Virus record (IMG/VR): IMGVR_UViG_3300025141_000036
Location: 48,402 to 112,401 of that record
Origin: a virus
Reading direction: 5' to 3' (one strand)
Length of the DNA stretch: 64,000 nt
In this document: piece by piece, positions 16,321-24,699 of the stretch
Position numbering within the stretch: the stretch's first letter is position 1
Layout: every line of letters begins with the position of its first letter
Made by a program: the position numbers and the translations under genes
The notes under the pieces: model-generated
The model's database searches: none
The model's input: the letters and a program-made list of their open reading frames with translations, nothing else
What the model was told of the DNA's origin: nothing

Positions 16321-17887
16321 TTTTTCTCCTATAAATTGGCTTCCAGCCATTCATTATGGCATTCTTAACACACGCATCTCTTTGAGCATAAAACACTCCA
16401 TGGTTTCTCGCCCTAGATGTTGCCTTTTCATCTACTCCCAGTTTGTATCCGTCCAGAGAACTGTGCAGAGACAAGTCCTCGGCAGGATGTGGAGGGCACA
16501 ACGTTTTTATTCCACCATACTTCTGGGCGCAATATGAAAATTGAATATCTTCTCCATTATGCCAGGTAAATGGCTTCTCCATCCACAAATATTTAAGCCA
16601 TTCAGTTTCGAAAAACCACGCATGACCTCCTAAATCAACTTCTATCACTTCTTCGTTCTGTGTTGTCCATCCAACTAGTGTTCTACCAACATATTTATCA
16701 CTGGTTATACTTATGCCGTTGCCGACCAGGATGCCTCTATGATTTTCCATTGTTTTTAGACAATTTTCAAGCCACCGGGCTCCGGGAATGGTATCATCAT
16801 CAAACATAGCAATGTATTTACTATCGCTCAAAAGTGCACCAGCGAAGCGGCCATAAAATTTCCAATTGTAATCATTCCGAATAACTCGATCAACATTAAA
16901 TTGAGAAAAATCTATATTAGCATTATCTTCATGGTGATTAACCCAGATCCAAATATCTTTCACTGGGGTCGATTGGTTTCTTATTGCATTTATTTGTTTT
17001 TCCAAATATTCTGGTCTTCTATAGCAATTAAGAATAACTGTTATTGAATCGTCTCTCAGTAATTCTTCAAACGTGTTTACAGCATCAGAAACCTTGTTTC
17101 TAAGCGTTTCAATCAACTCAGGGCCCGATTGGTCAAACCAAGACTCAGAAGCTGCTCCGATAAGGTTTTTGCTCGTTAAAACCTTACACCCTAACATCTT
17201 AGCTTCAACCACAACACGAGATAATGTTTCTAGGACCTGAGGGATGAAAATAAAGTATTCATACTCGGCCATTTTTTGCAACAATTCTTTTTCCGGGAGA
17301 GGGCCAATTAATTCATAATCTAAATTTTTCTGCTTGCAATAAGAAACCGCTTGACTTGTTCCCTTAATTGGATTAGGAGAGTTTATTATGCAATATTTTC
17401 CATTCTTATTTTGAATATCAATCTCGGAAATAAAGTCAAATTTGTCCTTTGACCACAATGAACAACCAATGCTAATAACATTATTAATATTTAAATTTTG
17501 TTCCATTACTGTTTTACAAATCTCACTCAAAACAACAACGGCTTTTGCATTCCTATAAAACTCCGCATTGATCAACTGATCACGAGGAACCTTAAAGTTA
17601 GCAAAAGCCGCAGGGTTTCTGTTTTTAATGTATTTATGATCGTGTTCATAAATAATGTAATCTTTTAACATTATAATTTGCTTATGTCTTGCAGAAAGAG
17701 AAACAAAGTTGGAAACAATAAGCATTTCCGAATCAATAATAATCTCATCTGTGAGATCAGAACACTTAAGCTTTCTTACTTCAATTCCTTTAGAAACCAA
17801 CGAATTGATTAAAACAGAGTCATTAAGCTCTGCTCCGCCCGTTAAATCATCACTAAAAAAATCTGCAAGAAAAACTATTGGTTTCAT
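16307..17887 (-). CDS. Two-domain glycosyltransferase (GT-B-like plus GT2-type)
   Basis: 526 residues. The first 270 residues look like a GT-B nucleotide-sugar-binding protein (FLADFFSDDLTGGAELND start, LSRVVVEAKMLGCKVLTSKNLIGA). The second half is GT2/GT-A: DDSITVILNCYRRPEYLEKQI split by TVILN and RPEYL, an NAIRNQS helix, then the metal-binding DDDTIPG near residue 370 and WHNGEDIQFSY for the acceptor-side ED motif. Such fusions build or cap polysaccharides. It overlaps both neighbours by 4-14 bases. Confidence 0.85.
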   Translation of the reverse strand: MKPIVFLADFFSDDLTGGAELNDSVLINSLVSKGIEVRKLKCSDLTDEIIIDSEMLIVSNFVSLSARHKQIIMLKDYIIYEHDHKYIKNRNPAAFANFKVPRDQLINAEFYRNAKAVVVLSEICKTVMEQNLNINNVISIGCSLWSKDKFDFISEIDIQNKNGKYCIINSPNPIKGTSQAVSYCKQKNLDYELIGPLPEKELLQKMAEYEYFIFIPQVLETLSRVVVEAKMLGCKVLTSKNLIGAASESWFDQSGPELIETLRNKVSDAVNTFEELLRDDSITVILNCYRRPEYLEKQINAIRNQSTPVKDIWIWVNHHEDNANIDFSQFNVDRVIRNDYNWKFYGRFAGALLSDSKYIAMFDDDTIPGARWLENCLKTMENHRGILVGNGISITSDKYVGRTLVGWTTQNEEVIEVDLGGHAWFFETEWLKYLWMEKPFTWHNGEDIQFSYCAQKYGGIKTLCPPHPAEDLSLHSSLDGYKLGVDEKATSRARNHGVFYAQRDACVKNAIMNGWKPIYRRKNDLE

Positions 17888-19122
17888 ACTAAGTCAATCT
17901 CCGATAAAGCCTCTTGCCATTCCAACTCTTCACCGGTTGGGGCATAAATAGCATCGCAAAAACCTTTGTAAAGCTTTTCTTCATTAAAATTTTCATTAAT
18001 TAATGATTGAAGTTCTACTGCTGTTTCTTTGGCATTATCCCACTCCTTGAAGGTTTTTCTCAAAGTCATTTTGTAGGAACCTTGGGCTGCAAATGCCCAC
18101 ATAGATTCCTTTTGAATAACTCCTTCCCAGACAGCTTCTTTTTGAACTGGTCTTAGGGAGTATTCCACTTTTTGATAATAGTCTTTCTTGTCATGAACCA
18201 AAAAGTCCAAATGACCTGACCAACCAACAGCAATGACCGGCAAACCTTCTCGAGCTGCTTCAAATAGTGGAAGACCGAAGCCTTCTCCATGAGCTATGTT
18301 GACAATCGCCTTCACTTTCGAATGAGAATATAATTCCGTCATTTGACCAGCAGACAAATCTCCATGAAGCAAATGAACTTTACATTTTCTATCAGGATAT
18401 CTAGCCAAAGCTTGACTTATAGCTTTTTCCGTCATTTCCAAATCTATTCTAGAATTACCTGCTGTATTGCATTTTATTATTAACCCGACCTCTTGGTCTA
18501 TAAACTCTTCTACCCACCAATTTATAGCATTTCCAAAGTTTTTTCTTGGGCTAATTTGAGAACACATCAGGAAATTGAAGTCACACGGTGGTTCAAAACC
18601 GGGAATAGATTCCGCTTCTTCGCGCGGTGTTGTCTCCCAGACTACTTCTACAGGGGTTTCCAGGGTATAGGGAAACTTCTTACCCGTGGGGTCTTGGGCC
18701 TCGACTGTTGTATTTTCATAGGTGGTTTTCGCATGACTGGAGACTACTAAGATTTTGTCTACCTCCTCGTTTCCTTTTTGTAGCCACGATGGTGCCACTT
18801 TTGTAGTTTCAATCCCTGCTGTATAGCCAAAATTAACAGGACACAATTTCTGAAATTCATTAGGGATTGTGATTTGCAAACTCATATCTGGTTTCAATTG
18901 TTCCTGTTGGAGTAGAATTTGCGTATGTGCTATTCTCGAATCCATCCATTGACGAAATTCGTTGTCTTGCCAAATCCAACCAGTGTGACCCCATGGAATT
19001 GGTTGAACATAAATTTCAAATAAGTCTTCACGAGACCTCAAGGCTCTTAGGGCAAATCGAGACTGTTCTCCGTAGCCAGACTGACTCAGACACGGTGCTC
19101 TTACAAAAATCTTTTTTCTCAT
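17884..19122 (-). CDS. Glycosyltransferase, GT4-like
   Basis: 412 residues with a GT-B fold: N-terminal RAPCLSQSGYGEQSRFALRAL, middle hinge, and C-terminal FNFLMCSQISPRKN...IVNIAHGEGFGLPLFEAAREGLPVI. The E-x-x-x-x-x-x-E motif (GEGFGLPLFEAA) binds the donor nucleotide sugar. It sits between two other glycosyltransferases, with 4-base overlaps on both sides. Donor and acceptor cannot be read from sequence. Confidence 0.9.
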   Translation of the reverse strand: MRKKIFVRAPCLSQSGYGEQSRFALRALRSREDLFEIYVQPIPWGHTGWIWQDNEFRQWMDSRIAHTQILLQQEQLKPDMSLQITIPNEFQKLCPVNFGYTAGIETTKVAPSWLQKGNEEVDKILVVSSHAKTTYENTTVEAQDPTGKKFPYTLETPVEVVWETTPREEAESIPGFEPPCDFNFLMCSQISPRKNFGNAINWWVEEFIDQEVGLIIKCNTAGNSRIDLEMTEKAISQALARYPDRKCKVHLLHGDLSAGQMTELYSHSKVKAIVNIAHGEGFGLPLFEAAREGLPVIAVGWSGHLDFLVHDKKDYYQKVEYSLRPVQKEAVWEGVIQKESMWAFAAQGSYKMTLRKTFKEWDNAKETAVELQSLINENFNEEKLYKGFCDAIYAPTGEELEWQEALSEIDLV

Positions 19123-20384
19123 GCGACCTCCTTAAAAATGATTCTATTCGCAGTTTTTCGAGTTTCCCAAGACCCTTCTTCTTTATGGATCTTAAGCATC
19201 AACTCCACCCATTGGGTGTTAAAATTTTCAAAATTATAATTCTTTACAACGTGCTCTCTGCCTTTGGCGCCAAGCTTCTTTCTTCCTTCGGGCCCCAGGT
19301 CATACATGTTGCTCAGGGCTGATAAGACATGGGATTTACTAACCCTATCTTCATAAATATAAGGCACATCTTGGGATCCGATAACCGATTTTGATGTCGG
19401 AAAAATCGGGAAGCCAAATGTATCATCCGGGGAGATTACTTGCTCTTGTAAGCCGCCAGTTACTGTCGCGATAATGGGAACTCCACAAGAAAGAGACTCC
19501 AGAGTAGATAATCCAAACCCCTCTGCGTCTGATATATTAATTGTGGCATCAGCCATCATATAATAAAATGGCATTGTCTGCTTAGGAACCTTTTGAGTCG
19601 AGAAAACTATCTGCCCTTCTGTCATTCCTAAATGTTCTGCTATGTGGACCAGATCTTGCCCGTGAGCGTCCTTAGGGGCAGTGTGCATTACAAGCATTGC
19701 TTTATCATGCAAATCTCGCTCATCTAGCCATTCTTTCCACCACCATACAAGAGTTCCAGATTGTTTACGACGGGCGTTTCTATTATTCCAGAAAACGACA
19801 AATTTCTCCCTATCCTTCTCATCGAAATTCTCTTCTCTGAGTTTTTTCTTTTCTTCGTCTGTAACTATTCGAAAAAGAGTGTTATCTACTGCATGTGGCA
19901 GATAAGTACAAGGGACGTCAGGAGCCACTTTACGAACTATGTCATCAGTTAATTTTGATATCGTCATGATGTGGTCATTCGACTCATAAAACTTCTTATT
20001 AAACATAGGATAAGGATAGTTATCCCAAACGTGATAATAAACCAAGGGACAAAGGGGACGGATCTCGTTTTCCATTTTCCACAACCATCCCCAAAATCTA
20101 GGGTCTGTCATAATCCAAACAATATCTGGTTTCTCATTGCGAAGTACCGATCTCAGCATATCTTCGGTTCCATAGCCATCGACAGGGATAACTCTCCAAT
20201 CTTCTCCAAACTCTTCCACCTTTACGGGAGTATAATCATGATGTTTGATTGCACCCCCTAAAGACAAAATGGAAAACTTTCCACTCCTCAAGAGAGCTTC
20301 ACAAACATATTTGGTTTGGGTTCCAACTCCTGATGGACTTAGGGGGTGATCCCCTAAGGTTAAAACTTTAATTTTCTTAGACAT
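19119..20384 (-). CDS. Glycosyltransferase, GT4-like
   Basis: 421 residues from the ATG at 20384, chosen for its AAGG ribosome site. An ATG two codons upstream is too close to that site. The GT-B features are VLTLGDHPLSPSGVGTQTKY for the acceptor loop, VFWNNRNARRKQ, and ISDAEGFGLSTLESLSCGVPIIA with the E-x7-E donor motif. It is the first gene of the 20.4 kb transcription unit, 27 bases downstream of a strong promoter. Confidence 0.9.
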   Translation of the reverse strand: MSKKIKVLTLGDHPLSPSGVGTQTKYVCEALLRSGKFSILSLGGAIKHHDYTPVKVEEFGEDWRVIPVDGYGTEDMLRSVLRNEKPDIVWIMTDPRFWGWLWKMENEIRPLCPLVYYHVWDNYPYPMFNKKFYESNDHIMTISKLTDDIVRKVAPDVPCTYLPHAVDNTLFRIVTDEEKKKLREENFDEKDREKFVVFWNNRNARRKQSGTLVWWWKEWLDERDLHDKAMLVMHTAPKDAHGQDLVHIAEHLGMTEGQIVFSTQKVPKQTMPFYYMMADATINISDAEGFGLSTLESLSCGVPIIATVTGGLQEQVISPDDTFGFPIFPTSKSVIGSQDVPYIYEDRVSKSHVLSALSNMYDLGPEGRKKLGAKGREHVVKNYNFENFNTQWVELMLKIHKEEGSWETRKTANRIIFKEVA

Positions 20385-20410
20385 ACGCATCCTTATGTTG
20401 TTTTACCTAT

Positions 20411-20439
20411 AATATAACACACACAAATTCACTTGTCAA
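20411..20439 (-). promoter_or_regulatory. Sigma70-type promoter
   Basis: Minus-strand TTGACA (20439-20434), 17-base spacer, TATATT (20416-20411), preceded by TGTGTGT giving an extended -10. It drives the glycosyltransferase operon from 20384 leftwards. Confidence 0.9.
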
Positions 20440-20458
20440 GAAAAAAAGTTGACTTTTT

Positions 20459-21412
20459 TTATAAAGAGTCAAAATAAATCACGCCACTCACCACGGCTAC
20501 GGACAACCCTAAGCCCAACATAATTTTTAAAAAGTCCCCAACGAGCATTGGAAAAATTACACTTACCTCTTTGTCTTTATTAAAGGTGCGATAAACGGCC
20601 AATTCACGCCCAGCTAGCAACCCTACAAAGACCCAAGTGGTAGACATAGGGATCGCACTGTGGATCTTAAAATACCACAAAACTAGAGCGTAGAAAAGAT
20701 CTATTAGACAGGCAGATCTTATAAAACGAGTCCCGCTTTTGGATAGGACAATTTCTTGAATCTTTCCGCCTTTTGTGTAGAATAAATGAGCCAAGCCTGC
20801 TACAAGAATCCCAATCACCCCTAACATCATAGGGAGAGTGACTCCTTCTCGAGGAAGATAAGCAAAAACATTGGCAATATCATGAGACAGCCACATATAC
20901 CACAAAAAGCCCGTAGACAACCATTGTGCCACGGACCAAAATCTTTTGTGATCTTCTCGAACCTTTTGTTTCTCATCAAAGAAGCGATGCATCACCATCC
21001 AGATAGCGTAGGCCGAAATGGCTGCTAGACCATAGCCCATTGCTGATTTTATTATAATCTTCTCAAGCACGAGACCTGTCGAAAAGGCACTCAAGGTAAG
21101 AAGTGTAGTGGAAACAGGAACCCCAAGCCTGGTTAGACCAAGCAGAAGAACCGGTGCCGCTGCATGGTACCACTGGAATACTTCCGGGAGAGGAATCTTC
21201 TCCAATCTCCCAAAAGCAATATCTCCAGAGGCCCAGCCAGACAGTAGGGTTCCCGCCAGGATGCTGGACGCAAACGCCCACATCCAATACCACTTTACTT
21301 TTTTATTATTGGAACTTATAAATGTTCCAAGAGTTTGGGCACTATCGTTTCCAATAACTGAATAAGCTGCTAATAAAAAACCGATGGTGCCAAAAATCGC
21401 CGATAAAGACAC
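20459..21412 (-). CDS. PiT-family inorganic phosphate permease-like membrane protein
   Basis: 317 residues, about 8-9 hydrophobic segments. The duplicated PiT signatures are both present: VIGNDSAQTLGTF near residue 20 (GANDVANA-like) with VPVSTT near 98, and SHDIANVFAYLPREG near 177 with IPMSTTWVFVG near 257. PHO4/PiT proteins co-transport phosphate with H+ or Na+. Cellular members are often about 420-500 residues, so this is a compact form. In an infected phosphate-limited cell it would raise phosphate supply for phage DNA. PhoH is encoded nearby, though PhoH2 proteins need not be phosphate-related. Confidence 0.88.
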   Translation of the reverse strand: MSLSAIFGTIGFLLAAYSVIGNDSAQTLGTFISSNNKKVKWYWMWAFASSILAGTLLSGWASGDIAFGRLEKIPLPEVFQWYHAAAPVLLLGLTRLGVPVSTTLLTLSAFSTGLVLEKIIIKSAMGYGLAAISAYAIWMVMHRFFDEKQKVREDHKRFWSVAQWLSTGFLWYMWLSHDIANVFAYLPREGVTLPMMLGVIGILVAGLAHLFYTKGGKIQEIVLSKSGTRFIRSACLIDLFYALVLWYFKIHSAIPMSTTWVFVGLLAGRELAVYRTFNKDKEVSVIFPMLVGDFLKIMLGLGLSVAVVSGVIYFDSL

Positions 21413-21447
21413 TTTAACCTTCCTTTATCAATAATTAGTCATCAATT

Positions 21448-22221
21448 TTAAGGACAGTGTTCTGTCTTATTAAAGTCACATTTAGAACAGGACTTTCTAT
21501 TCTTAACAAAGTTAGCAGCCTTAATAGTTCGACATCCATCTGTCAATAGTTTAGTAGCGCTCTTAGTCTTTCGGGGACCAGAAGTCACACGAAAAATTTC
21601 AACTTTATTTTCCTTAGCAGTTCTCTTGAGAAGTCCAAAGTGTGTTTCCACAAGTTTGGGGTCAAGGTTGTGCTTCTCGCAGAAAAACTTCTTGTATAAG
21701 GTTAATTGATAAGTCACTAACTTTTCCGATCGTTTCTTGGCATCCCAGCCCCAGCTGCATGATTTCCAATCAAGAATGTGATATTTACCGTCTTCTGTTT
21801 TTATAACAAGATCAATGAAGCCCTTGAGATTCCACTCATAAGTAAGCTCATCTATAGGTTCATAAAGCATCTCTTCTGTTGAGAACACCTCGTATTCTCC
21901 AAAATGTTCTTTAAGTTGCGGAAAGACAGAAGGGGAAATTTCTTTCCCCTGCTGTCGCATTTGTGTGATCATTTTGTTGTCTGGTTTATCATCCAGTTTC
22001 TTTAGTTCACACAAAAATGCTAAATCAAAATGTTCGTCATAATCGATTGGCTCCAATTCTTCTTTTGCAATGTGTTCGCAAACGCTATGAATAGCAGTAC
22101 CAAAAGCAGTAAAGACATTTCCGGTGAAGCCTTTTAATTTATCAATGTATTGCAATTTATGTTTAAAGGGGCAATCCGCCCATGTTTTCAATTCTGAAAA
22201 TGAAATGTGTTGTTTTGTCAT
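21448..22221 (-). CDS. PD-(D/E)XK nuclease, RecB/Cas4-like
   Basis: 257 residues. SFSELKTWADCPFKHKLQY supplies the first cluster cysteine, FGTAIHSVCEH the H motif, GFIDLVIKTE and ILDWKSCSW the catalytic D and D-x-K, QLTLYKKFF the Q-x-x-x-Y motif, and a C-terminal CSKCDFNKTEHC the remaining cysteines. The four-cysteine pattern implies an iron-sulphur cluster as in Cas4 and AddB. It is probably a DNA-processing exonuclease in replication or recombination. No cas genes are near. Confidence 0.9.
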   Translation of the reverse strand: MTKQHISFSELKTWADCPFKHKLQYIDKLKGFTGNVFTAFGTAIHSVCEHIAKEELEPIDYDEHFDLAFLCELKKLDDKPDNKMITQMRQQGKEISPSVFPQLKEHFGEYEVFSTEEMLYEPIDELTYEWNLKGFIDLVIKTEDGKYHILDWKSCSWGWDAKKRSEKLVTYQLTLYKKFFCEKHNLDPKLVETHFGLLKRTAKENKVEIFRVTSGPRKTKSATKLLTDGCRTIKAANFVKNRKSCSKCDFNKTEHCP

Positions 22222-22886
22222 TAGTCCTCCAAATGAACAAGTTCGTCTATTATCCTGTATAATACAGGACTTAAATCTTTTAATAATCCTTTGTTTCCTA
22301 TGAAATATTCCTCAAATCCTCGAGCAAAATATTCATTTACTGATGTTACTGCATAAGATGAAATAAAAATGTTTGACACCAGCTGATTAAGAACGTCATA
22401 ACCCACTGATTTATAAAGATAGTTATCAATTTCCTTACTATACTCTATATTGGATAAGAAGTCTTTTGGAACATCTGTAATCTGTTTTAATCTCGTAGTT
22501 AAGTTTCGCCTCTTTGCTTTAAATTCTGCTTGGATGGCGCCTGAGCCATAGACCAGATGCTCATTATTTCTCTCTACCGCATGTGCTAATTCATGAACAA
22601 TGTCATCTATCATATCTAAATCTTCTTCTTGATTGTTTGTTACGTATATCGCGCCATCTTCGTAATAAGCATTTATCTCTCGCTCTTTCATTTTTGGAAA
22701 CTGACCTACATAAATAATATCAACATTACGCGCTAAATGAAAAGGCACGCGCGAACTTATATAATTAAAAACAAAGTCAGGATCTACATTATCTGGTAGC
22801 CTATCTTTAATATAAACATCCACACCGTTTAGGTTATACACGTCCTTAAGTCTCCTTCCTTTTTTAGCTGATTCGATAATCCACAT
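22221..22886 (-). CDS. HExxH metallopeptidase-like protein
   Basis: 221 residues. The zinc motif is IVHELAHAVERN near residue 107, and a third ligand candidate E is seen in SVNEYFARGFEEYF. The pattern suggests a gluzincin-like fold. There is no signal peptide or membrane segment. The same window holds three other HExxH-type proteins (33 kb, 37 kb and 49 kb), so zinc proteases are over-represented. Its stop shares a base with the nuclease start. Confidence 0.8.
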   Translation of the reverse strand: MWIIESAKKGRRLKDVYNLNGVDVYIKDRLPDNVDPDFVFNYISSRVPFHLARNVDIIYVGQFPKMKEREINAYYEDGAIYVTNNQEEDLDMIDDIVHELAHAVERNNEHLVYGSGAIQAEFKAKRRNLTTRLKQITDVPKDFLSNIEYSKEIDNYLYKSVGYDVLNQLVSNIFISSYAVTSVNEYFARGFEEYFIGNKGLLKDLSPVLYRIIDELVHLED

Positions 22887-22909
22887 AATTCTTCACCGTA
22901 ATTATAACT

Positions 22910-22938
22910 AATATAACATAAAGAAATTAACTTGTCAA
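22910..22938 (-). promoter_or_regulatory. Sigma70-type promoter
   Basis: Minus-strand TTGACA (22938-22933), 17-base spacer, TATATT (22915-22910), with TGT just upstream of the -10. The following gene starts at 22886. Confidence 0.9.
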
Positions 22939-22939
22939 A

Positions 22940-23359
22940 TTATTTGTTGGTTTTTACAATCCAATCGGCTATCGGGAGGACGACATTCCAGTTTGAATTT
23001 GGGTTTTTCATATGATGATCCCAGTGCCATCGTTGATATGATTTTGCCCACTTGGGATTACGGTGTCCATAATTGTGCAAAACGAAGAATGCTATAACAT
23101 AGACAACTGTAGCAAAATAGAACATACAACTAATGTAAAAAATAGGGAAATGGATAATAGCAAGGAATAATAAACCAACCGTTTCGATGAAAGACATTCG
23201 AATATCAATAAAATTGTTCTTTTTAGCAACGACATGATGGTCCCTCAAATGATATGCAAAGAGACTATCTTTTTTCTTGCCTCTTACATGAAATAGATGT
23301 TTGTGAATCCACCATTCCAAAAAACTTGCATAAATCGTTCCTAAAATAAATCCTATCAT
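22940..23359 (-). CDS. Fatty acid hydroxylase superfamily membrane protein
   Basis: 139 residues with 3-4 hydrophobic segments and the di-iron histidine clusters of the sterol desaturase/fatty acid hydroxylase superfamily: EWWIHKHLFH, YHLRDHH, HNYGHR and RWHWDHHMKNPNSNWNV. All boxes are intact. The protein is half the size of cellular hydroxylases (250-300), like carotenoid-hydroxylase-type short forms. A lipid or carotenoid of the host membrane is the probable substrate. The start overlaps the PhoH stop. Confidence 0.88.
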   Translation of the reverse strand: MIGFILGTIYASFLEWWIHKHLFHVRGKKKDSLFAYHLRDHHVVAKKNNFIDIRMSFIETVGLLFLAIIHFPIFYISCMFYFATVVYVIAFFVLHNYGHRNPKWAKSYQRWHWDHHMKNPNSNWNVVLPIADWIVKTNK

Positions 23360-24699
23360 AATAATTTAGCGGCGGCAGTTGCCAGCTTTGATCGCTCTCC
23401 TTTCCTAAATGTAATATGGCCGGCAAGTTCACTTCCTTTAAACTTCTCAACAGCATACGTCAAACCATTGCTTGTTTCATTCGTGTAGACATTATCTATT
23501 TGTTCGATGTCGCCGGTTAAAACAATTTTTGTGTTCTCGCCAATCCGAGTGATAATCGTCTTGACTTCATGCGCCGTTAAATTTTGGGCCTCATCTATAA
23601 TTACAAACGCATTAGAAATTGACCGACCTCTTATGTAAGTTAATGCTTCAACTTCAATTTTTCCTTTCTCTACGTAGGCTTCGAGCATAGTGCGATCATC
23701 TCCCATAAGGTGACGAATATTGTCTTGGATTGGCTTCAACCAAGGAAGCATTTTTTCTTCCATCGTTCCCGGAAGGAAACCAATGTCCTTTCCTAAAGGC
23801 TGTACAGGGCGTGAAATAATGATTCGTCGGTATTGGTCACCCTTTCCTCCCAGACCTTGTTCCAAAGCTGCTGCAATGGCCATTAAGGTCTTCCCAGAGC
23901 CTGCTTTACCTATGAGAGAAACCAGAGGAATCTCATCATCGAACAAAAGGTCAAATGCGAAGGATTGCTCTTTGTTCCGTGGAAGCACTCCCCACATCAA
24001 TTCGTTTTTAAAATCTCGGATATGTTGTAAAGGTTTAGCATAATCTGAGAATCTCGATAGCGCTGTTTTCTTTTCGTTGCTCGAAGACACAAGCATGACA
24101 AATTCGTTTGGGTGTAATATTATCTTTTGTTCGAGCACTACATCTTCATCCAAATAAACATCATCTCCGAGATAAAATTGGTTGACCAACTCTTCGTCTA
24201 CAAGAAGTTTTGTAAACCCCTCGTATATCTTGTCTGTGTTGTCAACAACTTGAGAATTGCTGTAATCTTCAGTTAATAGTGCTAGTGAATCAGCTATCAC
24301 TCTCATATTGATATCACGAGAAACCACAATTGTTTTTCTTTTCGGTGTTTCCTTTTTTATTGTCAGTGCAGTGGCCAAAATCAAATGATCCGACATCTTA
24401 TGAGTAAGGTCCTTAGGAAGCTCGTTAAGGGCTATTTCAGACGCTTTAACAACACGGAGCACCCCTAACCCCTTGGCGATGCGAACACCTCGAGAAAGGC
24501 TGCCAGCGGCTCTTAGAGTGTCAAAAGTTCTTATTGATTGTCTTGCGTGATGACCAACTGAGTCTTGTCGTTTTTTATGAAGATCTATTTCCTCCAACAC
24601 CTTAAGGGGAATAATAATATCGTTATTTTGGAATTTATAAATGCAATTAGAATCAGAAAGAAAGACGCTTGTGTCTATAATAAAATTCTTTTTAGCCAT
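23356..24699 (-). CDS. phoH: PhoH-family ATPase with N-terminal PIN domain (PhoH2 type)
   Basis: 447 residues. Residues 1-150 form a PIN nuclease domain (FIIDTSVFLSD, VLEEID, VVSRDINMRVIAD supply the acidic residues). Residues 240-447 are the PhoH ATPase: SLIGKAGSGKTLMA (Walker A), FVIIDEAQNLT (Walker B), LTGDIEQID (sensor) and a C-terminal arginine-rich strand. PhoH2 proteins are RNA helicase/RNase pairs. phoH is a common marine phage gene, found in many phages irrespective of phosphate. Confidence 0.95.
   Translation of the reverse strand: MAKKNFIIDTSVFLSDSNCIYKFQNNDIIIPLKVLEEIDLHKKRQDSVGHHARQSIRTFDTLRAAGSLSRGVRIAKGLGVLRVVKASEIALNELPKDLTHKMSDHLILATALTIKKETPKRKTIVVSRDINMRVIADSLALLTEDYSNSQVVDNTDKIYEGFTKLLVDEELVNQFYLGDDVYLDEDVVLEQKIILHPNEFVMLVSSSNEKKTALSRFSDYAKPLQHIRDFKNELMWGVLPRNKEQSFAFDLLFDDEIPLVSLIGKAGSGKTLMAIAAALEQGLGGKGDQYRRIIISRPVQPLGKDIGFLPGTMEEKMLPWLKPIQDNIRHLMGDDRTMLEAYVEKGKIEVEALTYIRGRSISNAFVIIDEAQNLTAHEVKTIITRIGENTKIVLTGDIEQIDNVYTNETSNGLTYAVEKFKGSELAGHITFRKGERSKLATAAAKLL

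Noticed and set aside
21448-22221. Cas4 as part of a CRISPR system
   Set aside because: No other cas genes or repeat arrays; Cas4-like nucleases are common stand-alone phage genes.
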